The position numbers and the translations under genes are program-made. Source: Aegilops tauschii subsp. strangulata (Eukaryota > Streptophyta > Magnoliopsida > Poales > Poaceae). From it: a stretch of DNA of 64,000 nt. This document shows, one piece after another, positions 36,360 to 48,399 of the stretch. The DNA lies in assembly GCF_002575655.3 (NCBI RefSeq), contig NC_053039.3, positions 46,253,290 through 46,317,289 on the forward strand. Direction: 5' to 3'. Position 1 is the stretch's first letter; each line of letters begins with the position of its first letter. A model generated the notes under the pieces. The model saw nothing but the letters and a program-made list of their open reading frames with translations, was not told the origin of the DNA and ran no database searches.

Positions 36360-37436
36360 TCAAAACATTGTTTCCTCGACGATTTTCTTGAGGAAAGGTT
36401 GTATGTGCTACAACCAGAAGGTTTTGTCAATCCTGAAAGATGCTAACAAGTATGCAAAGCTCCAGCAATCCTTCTAAGGATTGGAGTAAGCATCTCGGAG
36501 TTGGAATGAACGCTTTGATGAGATGATCAAAGATTTTGGGTTTATACAAGGTTCATGAGAAACTTGTATTTCCAAAGAAGTGAGTGGGAGCACTATAGAA
36601 TTTTTGATGAGTATATGTTGTTAACATATTGTTGATCAGAAATGATGTAGAATTTCTGGAAAGCATCCAGGGTTATTTGAAAAGTGTTTTTAATGGAAAA
36701 CCTGGATTAAGCTACTTGAACATTGAGCATCAAGATCTATAAGGATAGATCAAAAACGCTTAATAGTACTTTCAAATGAATACATACCGTGACAAGATTT
36801 TGAAGGAGTTCAAAATAGATCAGCAAAGAAGGAGTTCTTGGCTGTGTTACAATGTGTGAGTATTGAGTAAGACTCAAGACCTGACCACGGCAGAAGAGAG
36901 AGAAAGGACGAAGGTCGTCCCCTATGCTTTAGACGTAGGCTCTACAGTATGCTATGCTGTGTACCGCACCTGAAGTGTGCCTTGCCATGAGTTAGTCAAG
37001 GGGTACAATAGTGATCCGGGAATGGATCACATGACAGCGGTCGAACTTATCCTTAGTATCTAGTGGACTAAGGAATTTTCTCGATTATGGAGGTGGTAAA
37101 ACTGTTCGTCGTAAAGGGTTACGTCGATGCAAACTTTGACACTAATCCAGATGACTCTGAGTAGTAAACCGGATTCGTATAGTAGAGCAGTTATTTGGAA
37201 TAGCTCCAAGTAGCGCGTGGTAGCTACATCTACAAGATGACATAGAGATTTGTAAAGCACACACGGATCTGAATGTTGCAGACCCGTTGACTAAAACCTC
37301 TCTCGTAAGCATAACATGATCAAACCCTAGAACTCATTGAGTGTTAATCACATGGTGATGTGGACTAGATTATTGACTCTAGTGAACTTTGAGTGTTAAT
37401 CACATGGTGATGTGAACTAGATTATTGACTCTAGTG
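36360..37436 (+). pseudogene. Decayed copia pol (reverse transcriptase and RNase H remains)
   Basis: Translated pieces in changing frames match the 3' half of Angela/BARE-like pol: LEERLYVLQPEGFVNPE, SWNERFDEMIKDFGFI, a YVDANFDTNPDDSE segment of RNase H, and KHTRI...VADPLTK-like text near the end. There are many stops and frameshifts; the RT YVDD region is lost (SICC*HIVDQ). A 52-bp tandem duplication (about 37338-37435, unit gagtgttaatcacatggtga...) lies just before the polypurine tract. No gag, protease or integrase, and no 5' LTR: the element is truncated on the left near 36360. Confidence 0.8.
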
Positions 37437-37448
37437 CAAGTGGGAGAC

Positions 37449-39179
37449 TGTTGGAAATATGCCCTAGAGGCAATAATAAAATGGTTATTATTGTATTTCC
37501 TTGTTCATGATAATTGTATGTTGTTCATGCTATAATTGTATTAACTGGAAACCGTAATACATGTGTGAATACATAGACCACAACATGTCCCTAGTAAGCC
37601 TCTAGTTGACTAGCTCGTTGATCAATAGATGGTTATGGTTTCCTGACCATGGACATTGGATGTCATTGATAACGGGATCACATCATTAGGAGAATGATGT
37701 GATGGACAAGACCCAATCCTAAGCATAGCACGAGATCGTGTAGTTCGTTTGCTAGAGCTTTTCTAATGTCAAGTATCATTTCCTTAGACCATGAGATTGT
37801 GCAACTCCCGGATACCGTAGGAATGCTTTGGGTGTACCAAACGTCACAACGTAACTGGGTGGCTATAAAGGTGCACTACAGGTATCTCCGAAAGTGTCTG
37901 TTGGGTTGGCATGAATCGAGACTGGGATTTGTCACTCCGTATGACGAAGAGGTATCTCTGGGCCCACTCGGTAATGCATCATCATAATGAGCTCAATGTG
38001 ACCAAGTGTTTGGTCACGGGATCATGCATTACGGTACGAGTAAAGTGACTTGCCGGTAACGAGATTGAACAAGGTATTGGGATACCGACGATCGAATCTC
38101 GGGCAAGTAACGTACCGATTGACAAAGGGAATTGTATACGGGATTGATTGAATCCTCGACATCGTGGTTCATCCGATGAGATCATCGTGGAACATGTGGG
38201 AGCCAACATGGGTATCCAGATCCCGCTGTTGGTTATTGACCGGAGAGTCGTCTCGGTCATGTCTGCATGTCTCCCGAACCCGTAGGGTCTACACACTTAA
38301 GGTTCGGTGACGCTAGGGTTGTAGAGATATTAGTATGCGAAAATCCGGAAGTCGTTCAGAGTCCCGGATCAGATCCCGGACGTCACGAGGAGTTCCGGAA
38401 TGGTCCGGAGGTAAATATTTATATATGGGAAGTCCTATTTTGGCCACCGGAAAATGTTCGGGATTTTTCGGTATTGTACCGGGAAGGTTCTAGAAGGTTC
38501 TGAAGTGGGGCCCACCTGCATGGGGGGCCCACATGAACGTGGGTAGTGGGGGCAAGGCCCCACACCCCTGGTCAAGGCGCACCAAGATCCCACCTTAGAA
38601 GGAATAAGATCATATCCCGAAGGGGTAAGATCAAGATCCCTAAAAAAAGGGGGATAACAATCGGTGGGGAAGGGAAATGATGGGATTTCTTTCCCCCACC
38701 TTTGCCAACGCCCCAATGGACTTGGAGGGCAAGAAACCAGCCCCCTCCACCCCTATATATAGTGGGGAGGCGCATGGGAGCAGCACCCCAAGCCCTGGCG
38801 CCTCCCTCCCTCCCGTGACACCTCTTCCTCCCCGCTTGCGCTTGGCGAAGCCCTGCCGGGATCCCGCTACTTCCACCACCACGCCGTCGTGCTGCTGGAT
38901 CTCCATCAACTTCTCCTCCCCCCTTGCTGGATCAAGAAGGAGGAGACGTCCCCGCTCCGTACGTGTGTTGAACGCGGAGGTGCCGTCCGTTCGGCGCTAG
39001 GATCATCGGTGATTTGGATCACGACGAGTACGACTCCATCAACCCCGTTCTCTTGAACGCTTCCGCTCGCGATCTACAAGGGTATGCAGATGCACTCCTC
39101 CCCTCTCGTTGCTAGCATCTCCTAGATTGATCTTCGTGACACGTAGGAAAATTTTGAATTTCTGCTACGTTCCCCAACA
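37449..39179 (+). repeat. 3' LTR of the copia relic (1731 bp, Angela/WIS/BARE-like)
   Basis: Begins TGTTGGAAATATGCCC directly after the polypurine tract caagtgggagac and ends cgttccccaaca. A TATA box (ctatatatag) lies at 38752-38761. The LTR looks much better preserved than the pol remains. No 5-bp duplication can be tested, as the 5' end is lost. Confidence 0.85.
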
Positions 39180-40560
39180 AGCTGCACCCCGCTGAGCCGC
39201 CAGGCACCACCGGCCGAACCACCGGCCCCCGCGCCGCCTCGCCGCCCCGAAACAACTCCCCACCGTCAGTCCGCCGCCGCCCCGAAACAACTCCCCACCG
39301 CCAGTCTGCTGCCGCCCCGGCCACCCCTCTAGCCCCCCCCCCAGGCCGAGCTTTTTCTCCGGCGATCCGCACGCCACCGCCCCACCACGCGCCCCCACCG
39401 CCGGCGACCACCACCCCCACCCTGAACCCTAAGATAGATAGTGGGGTACCTCTCCGGCAAGCCCCCCTCCCCGTTGCGGGTGGTTCTTCCTTAACTCCGG
39501 CAAGCCCCCCCCACCCCCTGAAAATCGACTGACCCAAAAGTCGATTCAGTCGACTGAAGTGTAGCTAGATCGGAGCAGAGCAGCAGCACGAGCGAGCAAG
39601 AGCCGGAGCAGCAGCTACTGCGTGAGCGAGCGAGAGACGGAGCAGCGGCAGCAGCGCGAGCGAGCGAGCGAGAGCCGGAGCAGCAGCAGTAGCAGATCCG
39701 GCTGGTATGGACGCCGCCGCCGAAGGGGCCTCGCAATGGGGGAGAGCCGCCGTGGAGATGTCGCCTGCGGCGCCAGCTTCGAGGTAGCCGCTCCATGGGG
39801 GTGCGAGATGGAGCACCGTCGGCGCCGGGAGGTCGAGTTATGGAGAAGGTGTGATGTGATGAGTGTACAAGCTCTTTGGTGGCGCCGAGTAGGCCTCGGC
39901 TTCGTCTGAGGAGTCGGTGAGGATGTTGCGGTTCTGGTGGAGCAGGTTAAGGCGGCGCTGTGGGGATGGAGCAGCCGCGATAGACGAGGCGATCGTCAGA
40001 GCAGCTCCTTGGAGGTGGAGGACGGGGCGGCTGAACCGGCGGGACGACGAGATGGATGACGGATCCTCATCAAGGGAGGTGCATGAGGGACGTCGAGCTA
40101 TTGCGGTGGACGACGTGGTCGGGGAAGAGGCTCCGGCTAGGCAGCGGTGAGGTGGTGGACGTAGGAGGGTGGGGTTTCGCGGCTAGAGCGGAGAGGTTAT
40201 GGCGGCCTGGGATTTCGAATGGCGAAAAGGAGGCGATGGGAGGAGGAACCATGACTTAGGGACGCACTTGTCCAAAATGTAGGGTGTTTTACAAAAGTAC
40301 CCTCACTGATTTGAACTAGCGGCCCTTTCGGCTCAGGGTTAGAAGGGGGATTTCGCGTGTCGGGATTTGGCAGCTGGAGGGAGTTTTCGCGCGCGTTGTA
40401 ATTTCGGGATAGTAAGGCGCGGGTTGTGAAGGCGCCAGTTTTGGGAGCACGATATCTGAATTTTCAGGATATAACAAGGCGTGGGTTGAATTTTAGGGAC
40501 AAGCCTAACGTGTAATATTGTACTTGTACGTACCAAATCAATTCGCACTTCCCGCAACGA
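39180..40560. other. GC-rich, gene-leader-like DNA, unassigned
   Basis: Proline/arginine-coding, C-rich sequence (39180-39520), a palindromic stretch aaaagtcgattcagtcgact (39536-39555), gagcga-type repeats (39590-39680) and G-rich sequence to 40260. There are frames open on both strands because of the base composition. It could be the leader and first exon of a lost gene or a CACTA-2 remnant; I cannot support a gene. Confidence 0.35.
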
Positions 40561-40643
40561 AAGAAACGAAAAAATAAAACTATTCACACCACACAAAGAG
40601 AGAGTCTTGTCCCGTTTTACTATACAAATGCTATTCAAAGCTA

Positions 40644-40879
40644 CTCCCTCCTTCCATCTATATAGGGCCTAATGCATTTTTCGAGGCTAACTTTGACAAA
40701 ATATTAGAGCAATAATATATGACATGCAACTTACACAAAGCACACCGTTAAATTGATGTGTGAAAGGAGCTTTCAACGATGTAATTTTCACATTGTGCAT
40801 GTCATGTACTATTAATCTTGTCAATAGTCAAAGGCGGTCTTAAAAACGCATTAGGCCATGTATAGATGGAAGGAGGGAG
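40644..40879. mobile_element. Stowaway MITE, 236 bp, TSD ta
   Basis: Ends CTCCCTCCTTCCATCTATAT and its inverse (atagatggaaggagggag), flanked by TA on both sides (40642-40643, 40880-40881). This is the Tc1/mariner-derived Stowaway type common near grass genes. Confidence 0.9.
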
Positions 40880-40881
40880 TA

Positions 40882-42695
40882 TGAATCCATGTTATGTCCA
40901 ATTAAATTTTTCGCTGGTTGTATAATGCATGTAACCTACTCATACCAACATTTTAGTGCATTCCAAATGTCTACACTACCGCTGCAATTCGAACTGAATT
41001 TGAATTCATTTCTCAATTTCAATAAGAATCTACAATCATATTTGTTGCCAACTTCAACCATCATTTGTGTATTATCTTAATAACACACCACATGATTACT
41101 ATAGAGATAGATATGAAGTATGTGTACTATATGAACTCGAATTCTATTTTTTGAATACACTTGATGTTGATCCCAAATAATAGTACATTTGATGTACTAA
41201 CTATATATTCATAATATAAACCATGTTCCATACGTACAGCGTGTTTATCACACAAAGTATAGTGCCCCGCCCCCTACATTATGACAAGTATTTAGCCCTG
41301 GGCTGCAAAAGCCACACATTAGCCCAAATTATAATCAATGTTCTACATTATGATATCTTCTTCAAGTATCTGTATCCACTTTTTTATAATGAATTATGAT
41401 CTTTGCTCATCTTTTACACCTTCACGATCCTCTTCTCTTTGTAGGTAGCTAGTGCTAACTTTCTATCGTGCATGCACACGCCCGCCCCCCTCTCACCCTC
41501 CCTCAGCGTCCCCTCCATCGTCCACGTTCATTATTTCTCTTTAGGTCGTTCACCCGCGGTGTGTGTAGGGCCCCCGGCTCCTTCTTTCTGGCACACACCG
41601 GTCGATATACCTCTCTAGCCAAGTGTGCCTGCCACAAACACATACTTCCCCTCTTCTCTTCTCATCGTCCATGCCCCCCTATGTCCAATACGGTTCCACG
41701 CAGGTGCACACTCCCGCCCCTGTTTTCATTGATCTCATACTCGCACACTCCTCCCCCCTCAACATGGTAGGCCTCTCGCACCACCTCCTAGCCGCACCCC
41801 TCTCCCCTTGTCTGTCTCTCCGGACCTTATTTGCTTCTAACACATGCATGTATACGTACCGATCTCCCTACATATAGCCAGGTCGACTATAATTCGTTTT
41901 CCCCACGCACCGATAGACTTACCTCACTAGTTATGTCTCTCCCTTTCTCGGACACATGATGGTTGATCTTCCTATGTAGTTGTGTATGCTTATCACAACC
42001 ATATCGTCTCCCCTATCATCATTGCATACCTCCCAACCCGTCTCTCACACGCATGTGCATAGACAGACAGACATCCCCCGCCCTCTCTTATTGATATTGC
42101 ACTCGTACCCTCCGTTTGTCTAGCAGGCCTCTCCCACCATTTGTGAGACGCCACTCCACCACCAATCCTCTGACACTCTACCTTTTTCTTTCTCCCAACC
42201 TTATTCCTCTGCTACACATATCCATGGATGCCGATCGATCTCCCTCAATAAATAGCTAGGTCTCTCTCCTTCCCCGCACATATACTAGTCGATCGGTCTC
42301 TGCCCCCTCCCCCCCCCCCCCCACACACACACACTGATAGTCGAACGTTGTAGGTAGCTATCCATGCCACAGAGAAAAGTTGCACCTCTGCCCTCTCAAA
42401 TTCCAGTAGGCCAGCCGCCCTGTATCTTTGACGTGGGCAAACACAAATTCGATGGCACTCTTTATCGATTGCGCATCCACACACTTCATCCCTGTTTTTG
42501 ATTCTTTCGATATCTCACGTCCTTGACTCCGTTTCACACACATTGCATATGTTACTTTTTTTGTTTGAGATATCATCGACACACTGCCTCTGTTTCGCAC
42601 AAACCATCTCTATCACACCCACCCACGTACGTACCTACACCTAAAGAAGAGGTGCACACAGGACGCATGTACTCACGTCTCGTTCCCGGCCACAC
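40882..42695. other. Unassigned, pyrimidine-rich DNA with C and CA microsatellites
   Basis: A/T-rich until about 41450, then a long C/T-rich segment with many short words such as ctctcc, cacacac and gatcgatctccc. At about 42307-42334 there is a poly-C run followed by (CA)n. No gene is visible on either strand. Confidence 0.5.
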
Positions 42696-42828
42696 CCGCG
42701 CGGGTACACGGTGGAGTTCGTTTTTGTACGAAAAGGCAGCCCACGTGATAATTTGACGCGTGTAGCGGTTGTTTACTCGAAAGAGGGTCGGGTACCACGC
42801 CTAGAAGGAACAAAGTTCGACTTGACGC
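42696..42828 (+). repeat. Dispersed direct repeat E, copy 1
   Basis: About 133 bp (gcgcgggtacacggtggag ... cacgtgataatttgacgcg ... aaagttcgacttgacgcg) recurs at 50046-50189 in the same orientation with moderate divergence. It contains a CACGTG motif. Not recognised as a known element. Confidence 0.7.
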
Positions 42829-43247
42829 GTTAGTATTAAATAAAGTTATATATTCCTCAATGGCATGTACAGAATATAAAACGATGTCATGGGGAAAATG
42901 GAAAAATCCGCTCCACTATATAGAACGGAGCCTGCCTGCCGGGGTTTGTCTCTCGTCACACCATCTCACACAAGGCGGCGGTGGCCTCTCTCTCTCACCG
43001 TTGGTCAGCGATCCGTCTGCATCCCGTCCGCCGGCGGAAAGGGAGGATGTGCATCGTTTCTCCGTTTGACGGCGTTGAGGCAGTACATCCCGATCTGCGG
43101 TACCCGTCGTTCTCTCTGACCAAGCTCCGGCGTGGTAGGGCCTTCGCCACTTGCTTGTTGCCGCAGTATGGGCAGATCCCAGCTGCTGGCGCCCTCCTAG
43201 TAACATCCTGACGACCCTCAGGTACAGCTTCCTCCGGCCTTGCTCCA
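42829..43247. other. Possible gene fragment interrupted by the solo LTR, strand undecided
   Basis: On the plus strand a TATA box (tatata, 42917-42922) precedes an open frame at about 42981-43211. On the minus strand a frame holds GICPYCGNKQVAK, a possible zinc-binding pair, and would continue across the solo LTR insertion (43248-44912) into a 44913-45039 piece encoding MVVYQKWFEDEIARWKV and KKIHMQQRGKMGSG. Rejoining the flanks at the duplicated ctcca keeps an open frame on the minus strand. I cannot name a family, and either strand, or neither, may be coding. Confidence 0.3.
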
Positions 43248-44912
43248 TGATGTCTACTATGCAACCTTCTTCTTGTAGACATTGTTGGGCCTCCAAGTGC
43301 AGAGGTTTGTAGGACAGTAGAAAATTTCCCTCAAGTGGATGACCTAAGGTTTATCAATCCGTGGGAGGCGTAGGATGAAGATGGTCTCTCCCAAGCAACC
43401 CTACAACCAAATAACAAAGAGTCTCTTGTGTCCCCAACACACCCAATACAATGGTAAATTGTATATGTGCACTAGTTCGGCGAAGAGATGGTGATACAAG
43501 TGCAATATGGATGGTAGATATAGGTTTTTGTAATCTGAAATTATAAAAATAGCAAGGTAACAAGCGATAAAAGTGAGCGTAAACGGTATTGCAATGCTAG
43601 GAAACAAGGCCTAGGGTTCATACTTTCACTAGTGCAAGTTCTCTCAACAATAATAACATAATTGGATCATATAACTATCCCTCAACATGCAACAAAGAGT
43701 CACTCCAAAGTCACTAATAGCGGAGAACAAACGAAGAGATTATGGTAGGGTACGAAACCACCTCAAAGTTATCCTTTCTGATCGATCTATTCAAGAGTCC
43801 GTAGTAAAATAACACGAAGCTATTCTTTCCGTTCGATCTATCATAGAGTTCGTACTAGAATAACACCTTAAGACACAAATCAACCAAAACCCTAATGTCA
43901 CCTAGATACTCCAATGTCACCTCAAGTATCCACGGGTATGATTATACGATATGCATCACACAATCTCAGATTCACCTATTCAACCAACACAAAGAACTTC
44001 AAAGAGTGCCCCAAAGTTTCTACCGGAGAGTCAAGACGAAAACGTGTGCCAACCCCTATGCATAAGTTCACAAGGTACATCAACTAGATCACGTGAATAT
44101 CCCATTGTCACCACAGATAAGCACATGCAAGACATACATCAAGTGTTCTCAAATCCTTAAAGACTCAATCCGATGAGATAACTTCAAAGGGAAAACTCAA
44201 TCCATTACAAGAGAGTAGAGGGGGAGAAACATCATAAGGTCCAACTATAATAGCAAAGCTCGTGATACATCAAGATCGTGCCAAATAAAGAACACGAGAG
44301 AGAGAGAGAGAGAGAGATCAAACACATAGCTACTGGTACATACCCTCAGCCTCGAGGGTGAACTACTCCCTCCTCGTCATGGAGAGCGCCGGGATGATGA
44401 AGATGGCCACCGGAGAGGGATTCCCCCCTCCGGCAGGGTGCCGGAACGGGTCTAGATTGGTTTTCGGTGGCTACAGAGGCTTCCGGCGGTGGAACTCCCG
44501 ATCTGGGTTATGTTCTGGGGGTTTTTGTATATATAAGTGGTTTTGGCATCGAGAACAAGTCAGCGGGGTCTCCGAGGAGGCCACGAGGTAGGGGCACGCC
44601 CAGGGGGTAGGGCGCGCCCTCCACCCTCGTGGGTGCCTCGGGACTCTTCTGGCCCATCTCCGATACTCCGTGGGCTTCTTCTGGTCCAAAAATAATCTCC
44701 GTGAAATTTCAGGTCAATTGGACTCCATTTGGTTTTCCTTTTCCGTGATACTCAAAAACAAGGAAAAAACAGAAACTGGCACTGGGCTCTAGGTTAATAG
44801 GTTAGTCCCAAAAATCATATAAAATAGCATTTAAATGCATTTAAAACATCCACGAATGATAATATAATAGCATGGAACAATAAAAAATTATAGATACGTT
44901 GGAGACGTATCA
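43248..44912 (-). mobile_element. Solo gypsy LTR (Sabrina-like), 1665 bp, TSD ctcca
   Basis: Starts TGATGTCTACTATGCAACC and ends gttggagacgtatca, complete at both ends, in minus orientation. CTCCA flanks it on both sides (43243-43247 and 44913-44917). No primer site or internal sequence is present. A single LTR inside one duplication is the product of recombination between the two LTRs of a former full element. Confidence 0.95.
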
Positions 44913-46236
44913 CTCCACTGCCCATCTTCCCACGTTGCTGCATGTGGATCTTCTTTAGTTGTTTGCTTAAAACGTATCTCGGCCGGCATACTTTCCATCT
45001 TGCAATCTCGTCCTCAAACCATTTTTGATAAACCACCATGCTACTATCTTTCCCTTATTACATGGAATATGCTTCTTTTTTGTCGGCGTATGTGTCTTCA
45101 ACTCAAGTTATTGGGTTCCCCAAAAAAACTCAAGTTATTGGGTAGTAGTTGTTTCCTTCTACCTCCTTTTGCAAACAGGGCTATCCATTTTCACCTCGTT
45201 GCTATTGCGACCTTTTGGTGAACTACAAAAATCACTTTTTTCTTAAGAGTGTTTTGTGCAGTTCCGCCAAAATGTCACACGGGCAACGTTTTTACATTTC
45301 TGTGGGACTGCAGAAAGGGAGATTGGTTTTGCTATCCTCCTCATCCAACTCCATGCCTAATCTTCTCCAACAAGTAGTTAGTCCTAAAGAGAGATCGCAG
45401 AGGTGATCGGCTTCTATTTGTGTGTGTTATGTTTCATTATCTAGTTCCACTATTATTGTAATCACACTGACTGGATATCTTTGCAAACAGGGATGGTCTG
45501 CTCGATTTTAGTGGAGCTGCACAAAATGATCGGATTGTGGTGTCCTCCATACAACTCTTTTTTTGCTTTTTGCTATAGAGCTGGGTGAAACTAGCTGCCA
45601 AGCAATGAACACTGTGCCCAGGAAATGGAGCCATGCCTACGAACAACATCGATCAATTATTATTATTTTATTTGTATACCTTCTCACAACTTTGTCTTCA
45701 GTTGTGATGTGAATATTGGCGCTGATCTGTGAACCCTTCAGATGCGTTAGCAGCCATGGTAGTTTCATTTGTATTTGATGGAATGTTGTAACGAGATAAT
45801 CTTGAGGCAAGAGGACACATGAATCCTAAGTTGAAACCTTTTTTCCTGTGAGAACCAAGGTTGAAACCTTCGTAGCATTACAGTACAATTTCATTAAAAT
45901 TATGCGTACATATAAACAAATCCTGAAGGATTGATAGCAATGCCAGAAACAATTCAACTTCGTTTCGCCGACATGTGGGACATCCTTCATCCGGCTCCAC
46001 CTGCCATGCAGCAATATTGAGTGCACAACTGCAGGGAAAGATTCACCACGGTCGTTGCGCCACAGTAGTAATGACCAGTGAGCAGTCAAATCACAGAGCC
46101 CCACCTTCACCACAGTAAGTTGCTCGGACAAAGCAACCATCATTTCTCTGTTCCTTGAATCCGCTGGTACTCCCATATTCCCAAAGTAATAAGTTGCTCG
46201 GGCGAAGCAACCATCACTTCACCTTTTCCACAGTAA
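44913..46236. other. Unassigned low-copy-looking DNA
   Basis: Contains a short tandem echo (caagttattgggt.c at about 45104-45143), a segment (about 45485-45720) weakly similar to 53735-54040, and a roughly 78-bp duplicated block around ttgctcgg.c.aagcaaccatca (46110-46225). No supported gene. Confidence 0.4.
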
Positions 46237-46585
46237 GTACTAGTACCTCCTTTTTTACTCTAAAAACAACCACACGCGAATATTGGCGGTAGCAGCATAG
46301 CAACTGAATCAAAAATCAAAACCAACCAATGCACTACTACTAATGGTGAGCGTTTGCTAGTATCATGTACTCCGTTTGTCCATGTATATAGGGCTTAATG
46401 CCTTTTTCGAGACTAACTTTGGCCCTGTTTGGATCCATGGGTTAGAGTTAGTTTGAGCTAGTTGGGGCTCAACTAGACCTAAAATATCCAAGCATGAGGG
46501 TTAAATTGAAGCAAGTTGTACCGAACCCACCAAAAAAACTATCCCACCCAAGAGGTGCTAATTGGAGATAGTTCTCATTGGGCCC
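46237..46585 (+). repeat. Left arm of a large inverted repeat
   Basis: This segment, continued at 47415-47477 after a later insertion, is the inverse of 48590-48985 at roughly 90 percent identity by eye (for example gtgagcgtttgctagtatca against its inverse at about 48860). The two arms are about 2 kb apart. Confidence 0.8.
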
Positions 46586-47566
46586 TCAAGGTGGCAGTCG
46601 AGTAAGGTTTGGCTGGGTCGACCTCTACCAGACCCATGCCCAAATACACTATCGGGTGCAGCGCCCGCCCACGACCCTATCCATGGGTCGTTGGTTACAC
46701 CCATGCCCGAACCCACTGGGTCACCCGACCCGATTAGTCACCCATCGGGTAAGTGAAAAAATAATTATTTCTCCTTCGTTTGTCCCAAAGAGGAGGCAAA
46801 GACGAGCTGCATGTTCCGCCGGTGTGGTTATCTTTATATACGCCTCGAGTCCTTCCTTTCTCCTTCTGAGAGCGGGGTGGGACTAATCGACTGCTGCGCA
46901 TGCAGGAGCTAGCTTCCACAGGCGTAATATGGGCCGCCGTCTGCTTCTCTTCTTGAGGGATGGGCCAGGTGTTTCTCTCTTCCATGTTTTTTTATTCAAT
47001 CTGCATGTGCATGTGGCTCCCATGCATTCGGCTGCCTTGGCCCATGCCGATTTCATTTTTTCTTCTACTTTCGTACTGTGCCTTGGCCCATGGACAGATG
47101 TGTCATGCATGGAGCCGGTATTTCTTTTCTTCTATTCATGTCTATGTGCCTTGTGCATACGTACAAATATTTTAGCTAGTATAATTACATAACTAGGCCA
47201 TCATATGTGTTTCTGTCATAGTGTCGGCAAAATGTCACATTAATCGGGTAGCCCATCGGGTAACCCATGGGCGTAGACACATACCCATACCCTACCCACC
47301 ACTAATCGGATTGCCCATGGGTCACACCCATGGGCACATATGGAGACCCATACCCTACCTATTCAGGTCGAGTGCCCATGGGCGCACGTACCCATGGGTC
47401 AAATTGCCGGGTTGATTGGGCCCACTGAAAAATCACTTTTCTCTCTCTATCAAGTGCATTTATTGTCAATCTAACCCTGTCACCGAAACACCTCTTTGGC
47501 TACAGTTAGTTCAGGGTTAGTCATGAGTTAGTCTAACCTCGAGCTAAGTTAGAGTATCCAAACAGG
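46423..47566. mobile_element. Middle MITE with CCTGTTTGGAT ends
   Basis: Ends ccctgtttggatcc and gtatccaaacagg are inverse to each other. It lies inside the Stowaway-type element and is itself split by the insertion at 46586-47414. A truncated copy with the same left part occurs in the right inverted-repeat arm (about 48590-48797). Superfamily not decided (PIF/Harbinger or hAT). Confidence 0.65.
46586..47414. mobile_element. Innermost insertion (829 bp), 9-bp TSD attgggccc, hAT- or Mutator-like
   Basis: ATTGGGCCC is present on both sides (46577-46585 and 47415-47423). The inverted-repeat copy at about 48636-48646 shows the site with the sequence only once, i.e. an empty site. The interior has many CCCATGGG/CATGGGT words and short imperfect inverted ends (tcaaggtggca, ccgggttg). 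No coding sequence is convincing. A 9-bp duplication favours Mutator; hAT (8 bp) is possible. Confidence 0.65.
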
Positions 47567-47737
47567 AGCAGTATAGGACATGCAAGTTGCTCAAAGCATA
47601 CAGTCAAATTCGTACATGAAAGGATCTTTTTTTTAAACGGAACGTGAAAGGATCTTCGAATGATATAATTTTCAAATTATATAAGATCTTATCAATAGTC
47701 AAAGGCATCCTTGAAGAATACATTAGGCCCTATATAA

Positions 47738-48182
47738 AATCTTATCAATACTCAAAACCAAGTGTTCTAAACGAGTTCAAAACGAGAAACTGGACCCACT
47801 CACGGCACGGCACGCCTGTCTCGTTTGGTCCGTCGGTCAAAGCGCTTCCTCTTCTTGGCATAACAATAGAGTATAGTATTTTTTTAGAATGCTCTTAGCA
47901 TGTCGCTAACGTGTGATGAGTTAACCGACCTCAATAGACGGCAAAAACGCCAGCCCGCCGCACTTTGAGAGAGACGAGGAGCGAGAAGCGATACGGGCTG
48001 CTGGATTACTAGAGCTAGGTGTCGCACGGAGGCCAAGAAATATGGTGATAGCATGGGTTAGCCATGTAGTATGATGTAACTACACTGGGCTGCCGTGTTT
48101 CGTACTCTTCCAGTCCACTATGGAGATGATTGGTTGATTTTATATCGCTGAATAATATAAAATATTATGAGTGCATACGCTC
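47738..48182. other. Unassigned DNA with direct repeat D
   Basis: Contains about 47 bp (cgcactttgagagaga.gagga) at 47957-48003 that recurs at 49726-49770. Nothing else is recognised. Confidence 0.4.
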
Positions 48183-48399
48183 CACCACGAGGTTCCTTGC
48201 TCCTTCTCGGTCATCGGGAATCTATGTTCTTCCACTCTTTTTTTGACGTGAGCTTTGTTCATCCTTTTGCCAACATGCGGCAACTCGCAGAATGACGAGA
48301 AGCTTGCTTACTACGCCTTCTCCCTCGCCAACGCGTGCGCGGTGGCTCGTAGCACGAGGAGAAATTTTTGCTTACAAGCGGTGGACGTGCAGCAGTTCA
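48183..48399 (+). repeat. Inverted-repeat segment A-B, plus copy
   Basis: Block A (48183-48278, ggttccttgctccttctcgg) and block B (48281-48399, aactcgcagaatgacgagaag to gtggacgtgcagcagttc) both recur inverted: B at 49111-49232 and A at 49456-49552. Block B keeps an open frame (KLAYYAFSLANACAVAR, NFCLQAVDVQQF) in both copies, but no family is recognised. Confidence 0.75.

Larger units (their letters stand above)
46370..47737. mobile_element. Stowaway-type MITE holding two further nested MITEs
   Basis: Outer ends: CTCCGTTTGTCCATGTATATAGGG-like text at 46370 (after TA) and cattaggccctatata near 47737 (terminal bases lost). The interior matches the Stowaway at 40644-40879 (ggcttaatgc, gacatgcaa, atcaatagtcaaaggc). 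It is split at about 46422 by a second element. Confidence 0.7.

Noticed and set aside
39112..39537. Gly/Ala-rich minus-strand frame of 141 codons
   Set aside because: C-rich DNA gives open frames on several phases at once; no motif, and part of it overlaps the copia LTR end.
41468..41877. Pro/His/Ser-rich plus-strand frames
   Set aside because: Pyrimidine-rich low-complexity DNA; no splice pattern or homology that I recognise.
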